A stretch of 64,000 nt of DNA from Pedobacter caeni. Lineage in GTDB: Bacteria > Bacteroidota > Bacteroidia > Sphingobacteriales > Sphingobacteriaceae. The position numbers were made by a program, and so were the translations under genes. Location: NCBI RefSeq assembly GCF_900129215.1, contig NZ_FQUQ01000003.1, forward strand, positions 1,014,045-1,078,044, in the 5' to 3' direction. Position 1 is the first letter of the stretch; each line of letters opens with the position of its first letter. The notes below the pieces were generated by a model that saw nothing but the letters and a program-made list of their open reading frames with translations, was not told the DNA's origin and searched no databases. Positions 9,362-17,961 of the stretch are shown in pieces.

Positions 9362-11125
9362 ATGAAAACAAACAAACTATTAAAAGCCAGGAACATCCTG
9401 TTTCTACTTGGAGCCTTGTTTCTGACCAATTGTACAAAATTAAATGAAGCTGTCCTGGATGAAGTTCTGGGTGCAGAAGCTTCAAGTCCGGCCGGAGCTT
9501 TAGCCGCTGCCTATGACAGATTAGGGAAAGGAACATTTGTGGACCATGGTGCTGTATTTTCCTTACAGGAGTATACCACCGATGAAGCCCTGCTGCCTAC
9601 ACGTGGAAGCGACTGGGGAGATGGAGGGAAATGGAGGTCTATGCATGAGTTTACCTGGGCTCCCGACAATGCCATCGTTACCGATAACTGGAATATGCTG
9701 ACCAACGGGATCACAAGATCGTTAAATGCGATCAAGGCGATTACCAACTCTACCGATCCTCAGCGTGAGCTTTTACTGGCAGAGTCGAAAGCTTTACTCG
9801 CCTTTTATACCTATACTACCCTTGATCTGTTTGGCCAGGCACCTTACCGTGACCCTGCAATAGAAAATGGCCCTTTAGAGATTAAACAGGCCGCACCGGC
9901 TATAGATGAACTGATTCTGCAGGTAGAAGCCCTGATTCCTGCTCTTGCTACACTTGGAGAAAAATCTACACACAATGGCAGGTTTACAAAAGAGGCAGCT
10001 TATGGTTTGTTGGCCAATATGTACCTGAACCGTGCGGTATTCAAAAACCGTTATGCAGCAACTTTTAACTTTTTGGAGAAGTCTGTAAATGGGAATGAAA
10101 CGGATATGGACAAGGTGATCTATTATACTTCATTGCTCATCAATTCCGGAAAATTCCAGCTGGCAAGTAATTATTTTGATAACTTTTCTATCAATAATTC
10201 TGGTGGAAAGGAACTGATCTTTGTGGTTACACAGAAGATAGATTACATCAGAAACGGGTCCAACTCCTTTGCCTATGTCAGTGTGGAAAGAAATCAAAGA
10301 CCTTCTCCTGAGAACAGAGGCACGAATGCAGCTTGCATCAGTCCTGAGTTTTATGCCAGCTGGGAGGGAAACCATGATGATCCCCGGTTTTCAAGAAAAT
10401 ATCAGTATGCTGATGGAACCTGGTTTATGAACAATGCTACAGGTAGTGTACCTGCAAAAGATATCGTCCCAAACAGTAAGAAGAACCTGCCTTGGTTTCA
10501 TTTCAATCGCGGGCTGATGGCAGGGCCACAATATGGTCCGATACTAACGGCTTCAGGAGGATTTGAGATGACTCCCGAGGGGCGTATTAAAGTTTCTGAG
10601 CTGTTTATGGAAAAAAGCACTGGTACACGTATGGACTTTACTCCGGAACTCAATTTCAATGATCCAACCCAGGCTGTATTTGCCCAGAACCAAATCAATC
10701 GTGGAGTACGTGTCTTTAAGTATGAGTTTGACCCGGAAGAAGGAAATGGGAGCAGCAATGTAGACATTCCATTATTCCGCTTGGGCGCAATTTATACGAT
10801 GAGGGCAGAAGCCTATCTCCGGTCGGGGCAATCAGGGCCTGCTCTAGATGATATCAATAAATTGAGAACTTCCAGAAGAAGAGAAGCACTCTATGAAAAT
10901 GCAGCAGGTGTGCCCATCACTTCTATGAATGAGGCTATACTGTATAAGGAAATTGCTTTTGAAACCTACTGGGAGTTATTAAGACGTCCGCAAATGATAC
11001 GTTTTGGGAAATATGAATTGCCATTTAGCGCTAAGCCGGTTTCTCAGCCATTCAGAAGGATTTTTCCGATTCCACAAACCACATTGGATGTAACGAAGGA
11101 ATTTCGTCAGAATATGGGGTATTAA
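9362..11125 (+). CDS. SusD/RagB-family nutrient-binding outer-membrane lipoprotein
   Basis: A 587-residue lipoprotein (lipobox LFLTNC, Cys 24) with TPR-like SusD architecture: an N-terminal SusD-like region (SPAGALAAAYDRLG; NAIKAITN; LLAESKALLAFYTYTTLDLF) and a C-terminal RagB region ending with YWELLRRPQMIRFGKYE and RRIFPIPQTTLD, the usual SusD tail. It caps the susC barrel on the cell surface. Its start lies 2 bp behind susC, so the two are translationally linked. A strong terminator follows. Confidence 0.95.
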   Translation: MKTNKLLKARNILFLLGALFLTNCTKLNEAVLDEVLGAEASSPAGALAAAYDRLGKGTFVDHGAVFSLQEYTTDEALLPTRGSDWGDGGKWRSMHEFTWAPDNAIVTDNWNMLTNGITRSLNAIKAITNSTDPQRELLLAESKALLAFYTYTTLDLFGQAPYRDPAIENGPLEIKQAAPAIDELILQVEALIPALATLGEKSTHNGRFTKEAAYGLLANMYLNRAVFKNRYAATFNFLEKSVNGNETDMDKVIYYTSLLINSGKFQLASNYFDNFSINNSGGKELIFVVTQKIDYIRNGSNSFAYVSVERNQRPSPENRGTNAACISPEFYASWEGNHDDPRFSRKYQYADGTWFMNNATGSVPAKDIVPNSKKNLPWFHFNRGLMAGPQYGPILTASGGFEMTPEGRIKVSELFMEKSTGTRMDFTPELNFNDPTQAVFAQNQINRGVRVFKYEFDPEEGNGSSNVDIPLFRLGAIYTMRAEAYLRSGQSGPALDDINKLRTSRRREALYENAAGVPITSMNEAILYKEIAFETYWELLRRPQMIRFGKYELPFSAKPVSQPFRRIFPIPQTTLDVTKEFRQNMGY

Positions 11126-11135
11126 GAAATAAGAT

Positions 11136-11186
11136 GCGCTGCACAATAGGATGCCTGTTTGCTGGTCCTTTTGTGCAGCGCTTTTT
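11136..11186 (+). terminator. Rho-independent terminator after susD
   Basis: Arms GCGCTGCACAA (11136-11146) and TTGTGCAGCGC (11171-11181) pair perfectly over 11 bp and are followed directly by a T run. It ends the sigma/FecR/SusCD transcript. Confidence 0.85.
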
Positions 11187-11199
11187 ATGATCAGTTTTA

Positions 11200-11721
11200 T
11201 TATTTTAACAAGGTAATTTCAACCCTTCTGTTTTTTAATCTGCCTTCTTTTGTTTTGTTGTCATCAATAGGTTTACTATCACCAAGACCTGCAGTTTTCA
11301 TTCTTTCGGCATTGATTCCCAGGCTCTGCAGATAGGTTTTAACAGAAACAGCACGTTTCTCAGAAAGCCATTGATTGTATTTTGCCTCCCCGGTTTTATC
11401 GGAATGTCCTTCGATAAGAATTCCTCTTGATTTATCTTTTTCTCCAATTACCTTCGCTACATCAGCAATTCTCTTTTTTGATTCCTGATTTAATATAGAG
11501 GAGTTGGTAGGGAATAAGATCTCAGAACTGAAGGTGAATTTAATCCCCGCCTCGGTTCTTTCTACCTGATCCTGAGGTAAGTCTTTTTTTATGTTATCCA
11601 GTTCGGTATCAGTTGTTTTTTCGACCGGATGCGGAGGAGTAGGAACTACCTTCTTTTTGGTTTTGCAGGACAGGGTAAGGGTAAGCAATAAAGCTAAAAC
11701 GAGTTTGGTTGTGTGTGTCAT
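11200..11721 (-). CDS. OmpA-family peptidoglycan-associated lipoprotein
   Basis: A 173-residue lipoprotein (lipobox LTLSC, Cys 19) with a Lys-rich linker and one OmpA C-terminal domain (about 60-172). The peptidoglycan-contact motif GHSDKTGEAKYNQWLSEKRA and the closing GRLKNRRVEI are intact. There is no N-terminal barrel, so it resembles a small Pal-like anchor rather than full OmpA. It is a single gene, convergent with the SusD unit and divergent from the beta-propeller lipoprotein. Confidence 0.9.
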   Translation of the reverse strand: MTHTTKLVLALLLTLTLSCKTKKKVVPTPPHPVEKTTDTELDNIKKDLPQDQVERTEAGIKFTFSSEILFPTNSSILNQESKKRIADVAKVIGEKDKSRGILIEGHSDKTGEAKYNQWLSEKRAVSVKTYLQSLGINAERMKTAGLGDSKPIDDNKTKEGRLKNRRVEITLLK

Positions 11722-11826
11722 TCGAAATTAAATTAAGCGTAAATATAACAATGTCAAAATGAAATGCGACGATCGTCACGAATCCCTTACCTTTGCCCGA
11801 ATTTTAAATAAACTATAAATCAAGAA

Positions 11827-13128
11827 ATGAAGTCAAGAATCCTGATCTTTCTGAGTGTAATGGCATTATCTTTTGCCGCTTGCAAGAAAGACACCGTTAA
11901 TGTTGCTACCGTAGATCATGCACAGGCCGGAGATAGCCTGTTAAACACAAAATTTAATGAAGAACTGGTCCTGAATCCAAAAGTATCCGGGAAAGTTAAC
12001 AGCTATCAATGGCTGGAAAATGATAGGGAAATAGGAACTTCATCAACCTATAAATTCAAAAAAGAAACTCCGGGAGTCTATACTCTGGTTTTTAAAGCGG
12101 TCAATGAAGGAGGAACAAGCACTTTAACCTATAAAATTAGGGTTCTTGGGAGTTATGGTTCTGGTGTATTGTTATTGAGCAATAGCAATGAAGATAGTGA
12201 TGGCCCCTCAGAATTGTCATATATAGACGAAAAAGGAGTGTTGACTACAAATGTTTTTGCTGCGGCCAATAAAGGAGTACAATTAGCACCGGCTGCTTAT
12301 AACATGTACCACCATAACAGCCGTTATTACATTACTTCCATGAATGGTCCCAATCACCTGACCGTAGTTGACGATCAAACTCTGAAATTAGACTATGTGG
12401 TTACTCAATCCGGAATTTCCGATGTTACCCATTTCGCGACCGCAGACGGGAAAACGGGTTTCGTGAATGTAACGAACCGCAGAAAGTCTGGTTTGTATCC
12501 GGTTGACCTGGTAACTAAAACCATTTCCGGAACAGCCCTGGCTGGAACAAAAGACATCAGTCTTGTGCCTTTGGATTACATCGGAAATAGCATGCTTGCC
12601 GGTTCAGGAAAACAATTACTGAAAATAGAAAACAACGAAGCTAAAGTACTTTACGCTTATAAAGAGAATGTAGCAGGAGTGGTTAAAACAGCAAATAAAA
12701 CCGTTTGGGTAGCTGTTCAGGGCTTTACCAATAAACCGAAATTTGTGAAGCTGGATCAAAGTTTTAAGGCCGTGGATTCCGTAGAACTTGATCCTTTAAA
12801 ATATAAATTACCCGCCAATGGTATTCTAACTGCATCAGGCAACGATGAATATATTTACTGGCAGGAAACAGCTCTTGGTGTGATTTGCAGGTTCAATACC
12901 CTGACAAAAACCGCAGAGGAGTTTGTGAATTTTGCAGATGCTGATGTTTTGTTTGCTTCGGCATGGAAGGTAAATCCAAAAACAGGTGATGTTTATATCG
13001 CAAGTACTCCGGGGATTTTCTCAGGAGAAACGGAAAGCACCTTGTTTATTTTTGACAAAAAAGGAAAAGAGAAACAGAGAATAAAAAAGGCAGGGTATAG
13101 TATTTCTGATATTGCCTTTGCTAAATAG
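11827..13128 (+). CDS. Surface lipoprotein with PKD-like domain and beta-propeller (DUF5074/BtuG-like)
   Basis: A 433-residue lipoprotein (lipobox LSFAAC, Cys 19). Residues about 35-108 look like a PKD/Ig-like domain (YQWLENDREIGTSSTYKFKK; YTLVFKAVNEGG). The remainder shows regularly spaced propeller-blade repeats (GVLLLSNSNE; MNGPNHLTVVDDQTL; VYIASTPG). The composition resembles DUF5074 proteins, which include the Bacteroides B12-binding surface lipoprotein BtuG. It precedes an AraC regulator and a siderophore-type receptor, so a ligand-capture role on the cell surface is plausible but inferred. A hairpin terminator follows. Confidence 0.7.
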   Translation: MKSRILIFLSVMALSFAACKKDTVNVATVDHAQAGDSLLNTKFNEELVLNPKVSGKVNSYQWLENDREIGTSSTYKFKKETPGVYTLVFKAVNEGGTSTLTYKIRVLGSYGSGVLLLSNSNEDSDGPSELSYIDEKGVLTTNVFAAANKGVQLAPAAYNMYHHNSRYYITSMNGPNHLTVVDDQTLKLDYVVTQSGISDVTHFATADGKTGFVNVTNRRKSGLYPVDLVTKTISGTALAGTKDISLVPLDYIGNSMLAGSGKQLLKIENNEAKVLYAYKENVAGVVKTANKTVWVAVQGFTNKPKFVKLDQSFKAVDSVELDPLKYKLPANGILTASGNDEYIYWQETALGVICRFNTLTKTAEEFVNFADADVLFASAWKVNPKTGDVYIASTPGIFSGETESTLFIFDKKGKEKQRIKKAGYSISDIAFAK

Positions 13129-13150
13129 CATTAAATTTAGGCTATGATAT

Positions 13151-13180
13151 AAAATGGAAAGATTTTAATCTTTCCATTTT
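13151..13180. terminator. Hairpin terminator candidate
   Basis: AAAATGGAAAGATT / AATCTTTCCATTTT is a perfect 14-bp stem with a TT loop, lying 22 bp after the propeller lipoprotein stop. The stem is AT-rich and its right arm ends in T residues. Confidence 0.65.
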
Positions 13181-13206
13181 CAAAATAATGATCTAATGTA
13201 TTGACA

Positions 13207-14295
13207 ATGGAATACCTTCTTACCTCAGGCATTGTAATTGCAGTATTCCTGGTGCTTTTACTCCTGAAAAAGCCAGGCAAAACGATATCAGATCAGATTC
13301 TGCTACTGTGGTTATTGTCTTTGGGATATATCCTGTTTTGCTACTATCTGATTTATACACAAAAGTATTTCCTGTTTCCATCTCTTGTCATACCTGGCAT
13401 TTGTTTTTCTTTATTGCAGGGACCCTTTATCTATTTGTATGTCAAGTACCAAATAAGACCGATCAATTTTCAGAAAACTGATTTACTGCATTTTTTGCCC
13501 TTTGTATTGTTCAATTTGCTTTTTCTGGACTTCTTCTTCTTTTCATATGAAAACAAAATACAAATCATAGAAGATCGGTTAATAGGTTATGAAGTGCGTC
13601 AATCTATCAAATTGGCAGGAATTTACTTATCCGGACTGGTTTATTTTCCGCTCTCGTTAATGAGGCTGATCCGCTTTAAGAAAAATCAAAAAGAAGAATT
13701 CTCAAATATTGAGAAAATAAATTTCAACTGGTTGCTGTACCAGATCATGTGTTTATGTATGGTTTGGATCGTCATCATTTTCATTCAGGATGACCGGTTT
13801 ATTTTTGCCTTTGGGGCTGTTTTTGTCATATGGTTAGGTTATTTCGGAATATCTCAGGTCAATGTTTTTAAAAAGCAGGACATTATAGCCGAAAAGACTG
13901 AGGAACTTCTGAAAGGCAAAACTGGAAACGCAGGTCAAATTGAAGTCAATGAGTCTTTAACAAAAATTTACGATAACCTGATCATCCTGTTGGATGAAGA
14001 TAAGCCTTACCTCAACCCTGAACTCAAGCTGTTGGATCTTGCTAAAATGCTGAACATTCACCCTAATCTGCTATCAAGGGTGATTAACGAGATCGCTCAA
14101 AAAAAATTCTATGAACTGATTAATGAGAAAAGAGTCGAAGATTTTTTAAAAAAGCTGAGAAAAGGCGATCACAAAACCTATACGATCATGGCGCTTGCTT
14201 ATGATTCAGGATTTAATTCGAAAGCATCATTCAATCGCAATTTTAAAAGTATTACAGGCATGGCCCCAACTGAATACATGAGTCAAAGAATGTAA
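13207..14295 (+). CDS. Membrane-bound AraC-family transcriptional regulator
   Basis: 363 residues from ATG 13207; a TTG two codons earlier is also in frame. The first about 225 residues are very hydrophobic with around seven transmembrane segments (IVIAVFLVLLLLKK; LLFLDFFFFSYE; FAFGAVFVIWLGYFGIS). The C-terminal about 100 residues are an AraC double helix-turn-helix (LLDLAKMLNIHPNLLSRVIN; MALAYDSGFNSKASFNRNFK; ITGMAPTEY). This design is common in Bacteroidota and suggests direct membrane-to-DNA signalling. It lies between the propeller lipoprotein and a hydrolase/receptor pair that it may regulate. Signal unknown. Confidence 0.88.
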   Translation: MEYLLTSGIVIAVFLVLLLLKKPGKTISDQILLLWLLSLGYILFCYYLIYTQKYFLFPSLVIPGICFSLLQGPFIYLYVKYQIRPINFQKTDLLHFLPFVLFNLLFLDFFFFSYENKIQIIEDRLIGYEVRQSIKLAGIYLSGLVYFPLSLMRLIRFKKNQKEEFSNIEKINFNWLLYQIMCLCMVWIVIIFIQDDRFIFAFGAVFVIWLGYFGISQVNVFKKQDIIAEKTEELLKGKTGNAGQIEVNESLTKIYDNLIILLDEDKPYLNPELKLLDLAKMLNIHPNLLSRVINEIAQKKFYELINEKRVEDFLKKLRKGDHKTYTIMALAYDSGFNSKASFNRNFKSITGMAPTEYMSQRM

Positions 14296-14371
14296 AAATT
14301 ATTAGTCTCAACTTATCTATTGATACCTCTGCTACGACTTCAGGGGATACTTTTGGTCAAAAATCAAAAAA

Positions 14372-15376
14372 ATGAATATGATCAGATTAATTTTTGCAAC
14401 CTGTTGTCTCTCCCTTTTAACGCTTGCCTGTTCAAAGAAAAAAGAGGAACCTACGCCTTTAGTTCCCCGAACTGTGGATCAGGACCCATCATTACCATCC
14501 GTGTTGATTAACGGAAGGTTACTTCATTCCGAAGCTTTCGGGCAAGCTGGTAATACCTTAATTGTTTGTCTTCACGGTGGGCCAGGTGCAGATTACCGCT
14601 ACCTTTTGAATGCAAAAGATTTGGCAGATTATGGATACAGCGTAGTCTTTTATGACCAGGTAGGTTCCGGCTTATCCCAGAGATTTGAGGAGCAGTATTA
14701 TAAAAAGCTAAGCATAGAAGAGATTTTTGTAAACGAATTACGGGGTATTATTGCGAAGTATAAAACCAAACCAAATCAAAAGGTGATTCTTCTTGGACAT
14801 TCCTGGGGGGCAATCTTAGCGACTTATTATGCCGGAAAGTACCCAAAGGAAATAGAGGGGCTGGCGCTGTTTGAACCAGGTGGACTGATTTGGGAGGATA
14901 TTGTCAGTTATGTCCTAAAATCACAGGCTCCCTGTCAGGGGATGGCACCTGTCAGAGGAATGGAGCATTCTGGACTGGTTTCTGATCAATCGGATAGTCA
15001 GGAATTACTCGATTATCAGATGGCGCTATCAGCAGGAACGGTAAATTGTAATACCGGCGAATCGTTGATCGAAGGCGATTTCTGGAGAATGGGAGCTGTA
15101 GTTGCTGCAGCAGCATTTGAACAGGGAGAAAAAACCAAACCTGATCTTTCCGTTGGAATTGGCCGGTTTTCAAAACCTGTACTTTTCGGATATGGAGATA
15201 ATAAGGCCTATCCGGATTCCTGGGCTCAAAAAGTATCATCAGTGTTTATCAATAAGCAATTATTTAAGGTGTCGGATGTCGGGCATTCCGGAATGTTTAC
15301 CAATAGGTCAGTCTGGACCAATACTACGCTACCACAACTATTAAACTATTTTAGTTTGCTACAAAAACATTGGTGA
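14372..15376 (+). CDS. Alpha/beta-hydrolase lipoprotein, proline iminopeptidase-like
   Basis: A 334-residue lipoprotein (lipobox LTLAC, Cys 20). The fold is an S33-type hydrolase: oxyanion motif HGGPGADYR (68-76), nucleophile elbow GHSWGA (Ser 144), a cap domain in the middle, then an acid-loop candidate GYGDNKAYPDSW and the catalytic His in VGHSGMF near the C-terminus. Known relatives cleave N-terminal proline or small amides and esters. Being lipid-anchored outside the cytoplasm is unusual for iminopeptidases and suggests work on an imported or secreted compound linked to the TonB receptor 114 bp downstream. Substrate unknown. Confidence 0.82.
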   Translation: MNMIRLIFATCCLSLLTLACSKKKEEPTPLVPRTVDQDPSLPSVLINGRLLHSEAFGQAGNTLIVCLHGGPGADYRYLLNAKDLADYGYSVVFYDQVGSGLSQRFEEQYYKKLSIEEIFVNELRGIIAKYKTKPNQKVILLGHSWGAILATYYAGKYPKEIEGLALFEPGGLIWEDIVSYVLKSQAPCQGMAPVRGMEHSGLVSDQSDSQELLDYQMALSAGTVNCNTGESLIEGDFWRMGAVVAAAAFEQGEKTKPDLSVGIGRFSKPVLFGYGDNKAYPDSWAQKVSSVFINKQLFKVSDVGHSGMFTNRSVWTNTTLPQLLNYFSLLQKHW

Positions 15377-15466
15377 TCTGAGGTAATTATCTCCAATGAA
15401 ACAGGGCAACGTAAAACTAAGTAATAATCAATAGTTATTATTTAGATTAATTCTTGTTAATGTTTT

Positions 15467-15474
15467 TACATTTG
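15467..15474 (+). promoter_or_regulatory. TAnnTTTG -7 box upstream of the siderophore-type receptor
   Basis: TACATTTG matches the Bacteroidota housekeeping -7 element and ends 16 bp before the receptor ATG. The -33 element is weak, so the call rests mainly on the -7 match. Confidence 0.4.
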
Positions 15475-15490
15475 TCAAAAAAAGCATTCA

Positions 15491-17845
15491 ATGATGAAAT
15501 ATTTACTCTTTCCAATTTTATTCCTCTCATTTTTCTGTGCTTATGCACAGAATATAAAGTTGCAAGGCCGGATAGCTGACCAACAGGCAAGTATCCCATT
15601 TGCAACAATTGCCCTGGACGATCATACTAAAACCTCCAGTGATCGCAATGGCAATTACGCTCTTTTTGTAAAACAAGGTCAGTCGCTTACTTTGAAGATT
15701 TATGCGATCGGTTACAAGACATTGAGCTTAAAATTGGGCAGTTTGCAGCAGGATACCACCATAAATTTATTTTTAGAAGCAGTAACCAATACCCTCGATA
15801 ACGTGGTCATCTCTGCGACGCGTTCCCCTGAAAACATCAGGAACATCACTTCTTCAGTCAGCATTGTTTCTAAAAAGAAACTGGAAACCGAAATGGCGAT
15901 TAATCCTGACCTGAGTTCCATTCTGGCAAACCAGGTTCCCGGATTTGCACCTACAGCTCAAACCGGAAATAATGTAGGCCAGAATCTTCGTGGACGACCA
16001 ATGCTCGTCATGGTTGACGGAGTAAGCCAGTCTTCTCCATTAAGGAATGCAGAAGTAGACCTTCGGTCTATAGACCCGTCCGTTTTACAACAAATTGAGG
16101 TGTTAAAAGGAGCTACAGCAATTTACGGGAATGGTGCAGCAGGTGGTCTGGTGAACTACGTTACTTTAGTCCCTGATACCGCTGCGAAGTTTGCTGGGAA
16201 AACTCAGGTTGGACTGAACGGATCCCTGGTGAATATGAAAAATTCTGCCGGTGGTCGCATCAACCAGTTGGTGTACGGGAAAATCGGAAAGTTCGATTAT
16301 GTGGCCAGTGGAACTTATGAACAAACGGGAGAGTATAAGGACTCAAAAGGGGATGTTGTGGGACCTAATTATAGTTTAGGAGAAACGGACAGCTATAATG
16401 CATTTGCAAAGATTGGTTACGCACCGGCAAAGAATCAACGGATCCAATTCGTTTATAACACTTTCAGCAGCTTGCAGAACAGCAATTTTACATTGGTTAA
16501 CGGGAATCTTGCTACCGGTCAGAAGGCAACCGGGGTTTTGGGAAAACCGCTTGGAAAACCAACCGGGGTAAAGTATAACCACAATTTCCATTTGTCTTAT
16601 CAGATTGATAGTGTGTTTAAAAACACGAATCTGAATGTCGATGCATTTTATCAAAAACGTCAGGATGTTTTTTACGTTTCTTTAGGCAGATTTGATGGAG
16701 GAGACGGGCAGTCGCTTGCTACAAATGATAAAAAAGGTGCACGCTTATTTCTGCAGACCGGGATCGTTAAGGAACCACAGATCAACCTCAGCCTTGCTTA
16801 CGGACTGGATTTTATGAAGGATAAAACTGCTCAGCCCCTTGAGGATGGCAGGATATGGGTCCCAACAATGGACATGAATAACCTTGCCCCTTTTGCACAG
16901 GCAAACCTGAACCTCTTTAAAGATCTGATCTTTAAAACAGGAGTACGTTATGAACGTGTAAATATTAAAGTGGATGATTATCGTACGTTGCGGACTACGA
17001 ATGCCGCTGGTGCAACCCTTACACCATCATTTGATGTTACAGGTGGAAACCTGAAATATGGAACTTATCTGTTTAATGCCGCTTTAAAATATAACAGATA
17101 TGCTATATTCAGTCCTTTTGTAAGCTTCTCTCAAGGCTTTTCTGTAATGGATATTGGTCTTGCATTGAGGGATGCTAAGGTGAAAAGCATTGATAAAATC
17201 AATACAGACGCAGTAAAAGTGAACAATTACGAAGCTGGTTTCGAAACCATTTATGAAGGATTGTCGTTCTCTGCCTCTGCTTATACCAGTACTTCGAAAT
17301 TAGGAATAGAAGTGGTTTATGACCCCGCTACAGATCAGTTTAATACCAGCAGGAGTCCGGAAAGGATCTATGGATTTGAACTTGCCGCTAATTATACCTT
17401 GTCACCTTCATTGGAATTAGGAGGAAGTTACAGTTATACGGAAGGAAAACGGGACCTGAACAATAACGGTAAATATGATGATGCAGAAGATATGTATCTG
17501 AATGGCCGACGTATTTCTGCACCAAAATATACAGGAACGGTTACCTACAAACCTCTTACCGTATTAGAACTTACCCTTAACTATACTGGCATTGGTTCAC
17601 GTAACCGTTTTCAGAAAAATGCCAATGGTATTTATAATGGCAATGAAGGAGCGGTTAAAGCTTATCATATATTCAGTTTTGCGGGAAATTATAAGGTCAA
17701 TAAAAGCACCAGACTAAGTCTTGGGATCGAAAACCTGTTTAACCAGGATTACTTCCCGGCAAGGGCTCAATGGTTTATGCAACCCGGATTCTATTCTAAA
17801 GGAAGGGGCACTTCAGTAAACCTTGGACTGTCTGTTAGCTACTAA
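15491..17845 (+). CDS. TonB-dependent siderophore-type receptor
   Basis: 784 residues with a signal peptide (FLSFFCAYAQ, cleavage near 20), a CarboxypepD_reg domain (about 24-95), a plug (VVISATRSPENIRNITSSV; NLRGRPMLVMVDGVSQSSPL; LKGATAIYGNGAAGGLVNYV) and a barrel whose end (LGIENLFNQDYFPAR ... LGLSVSY) is typical of the FhuA/FecA-like siderophore receptor branch. A ferric siderophore or related chelate is the likely ligand by family. Neighbours are a lipoprotein hydrolase, which could process the ligand, and the membrane AraC regulator. Confidence 0.9.
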   Translation: MMKYLLFPILFLSFFCAYAQNIKLQGRIADQQASIPFATIALDDHTKTSSDRNGNYALFVKQGQSLTLKIYAIGYKTLSLKLGSLQQDTTINLFLEAVTNTLDNVVISATRSPENIRNITSSVSIVSKKKLETEMAINPDLSSILANQVPGFAPTAQTGNNVGQNLRGRPMLVMVDGVSQSSPLRNAEVDLRSIDPSVLQQIEVLKGATAIYGNGAAGGLVNYVTLVPDTAAKFAGKTQVGLNGSLVNMKNSAGGRINQLVYGKIGKFDYVASGTYEQTGEYKDSKGDVVGPNYSLGETDSYNAFAKIGYAPAKNQRIQFVYNTFSSLQNSNFTLVNGNLATGQKATGVLGKPLGKPTGVKYNHNFHLSYQIDSVFKNTNLNVDAFYQKRQDVFYVSLGRFDGGDGQSLATNDKKGARLFLQTGIVKEPQINLSLAYGLDFMKDKTAQPLEDGRIWVPTMDMNNLAPFAQANLNLFKDLIFKTGVRYERVNIKVDDYRTLRTTNAAGATLTPSFDVTGGNLKYGTYLFNAALKYNRYAIFSPFVSFSQGFSVMDIGLALRDAKVKSIDKINTDAVKVNNYEAGFETIYEGLSFSASAYTSTSKLGIEVVYDPATDQFNTSRSPERIYGFELAANYTLSPSLELGGSYSYTEGKRDLNNNGKYDDAEDMYLNGRRISAPKYTGTVTYKPLTVLELTLNYTGIGSRNRFQKNANGIYNGNEGAVKAYHIFSFAGNYKVNKSTRLSLGIENLFNQDYFPARAQWFMQPGFYSKGRGTSVNLGLSVSY

Positions 17846-17867
17846 ATAAATTCTTCAGATTAACTGG

Positions 17868-17898
17868 AGCTGCATCAGGTGTATTGGTGCAGCTTTTT
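17868..17898 (+). terminator. Rho-independent terminator after the receptor
   Basis: AGCTGCATCA / TGGTGCAGCT, ten pairs including one G-T, loop of 7, followed by TTTTT. It sits 23 bp after the receptor stop and just before dgt. Confidence 0.75.
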
Positions 17899-17961
17899 GC
17901 TTTCTATTGGATCCACAAACAAGAGATTTGTATATTGCGGCCAAAAATTTTAATCCATTAT

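Noticed and set aside
17884..17961. Upstream TTG start for dGTPase
   Set aside because: It would begin inside the terminator hairpin of the receptor gene and add residues unlike the family; ATG 17962 fits.
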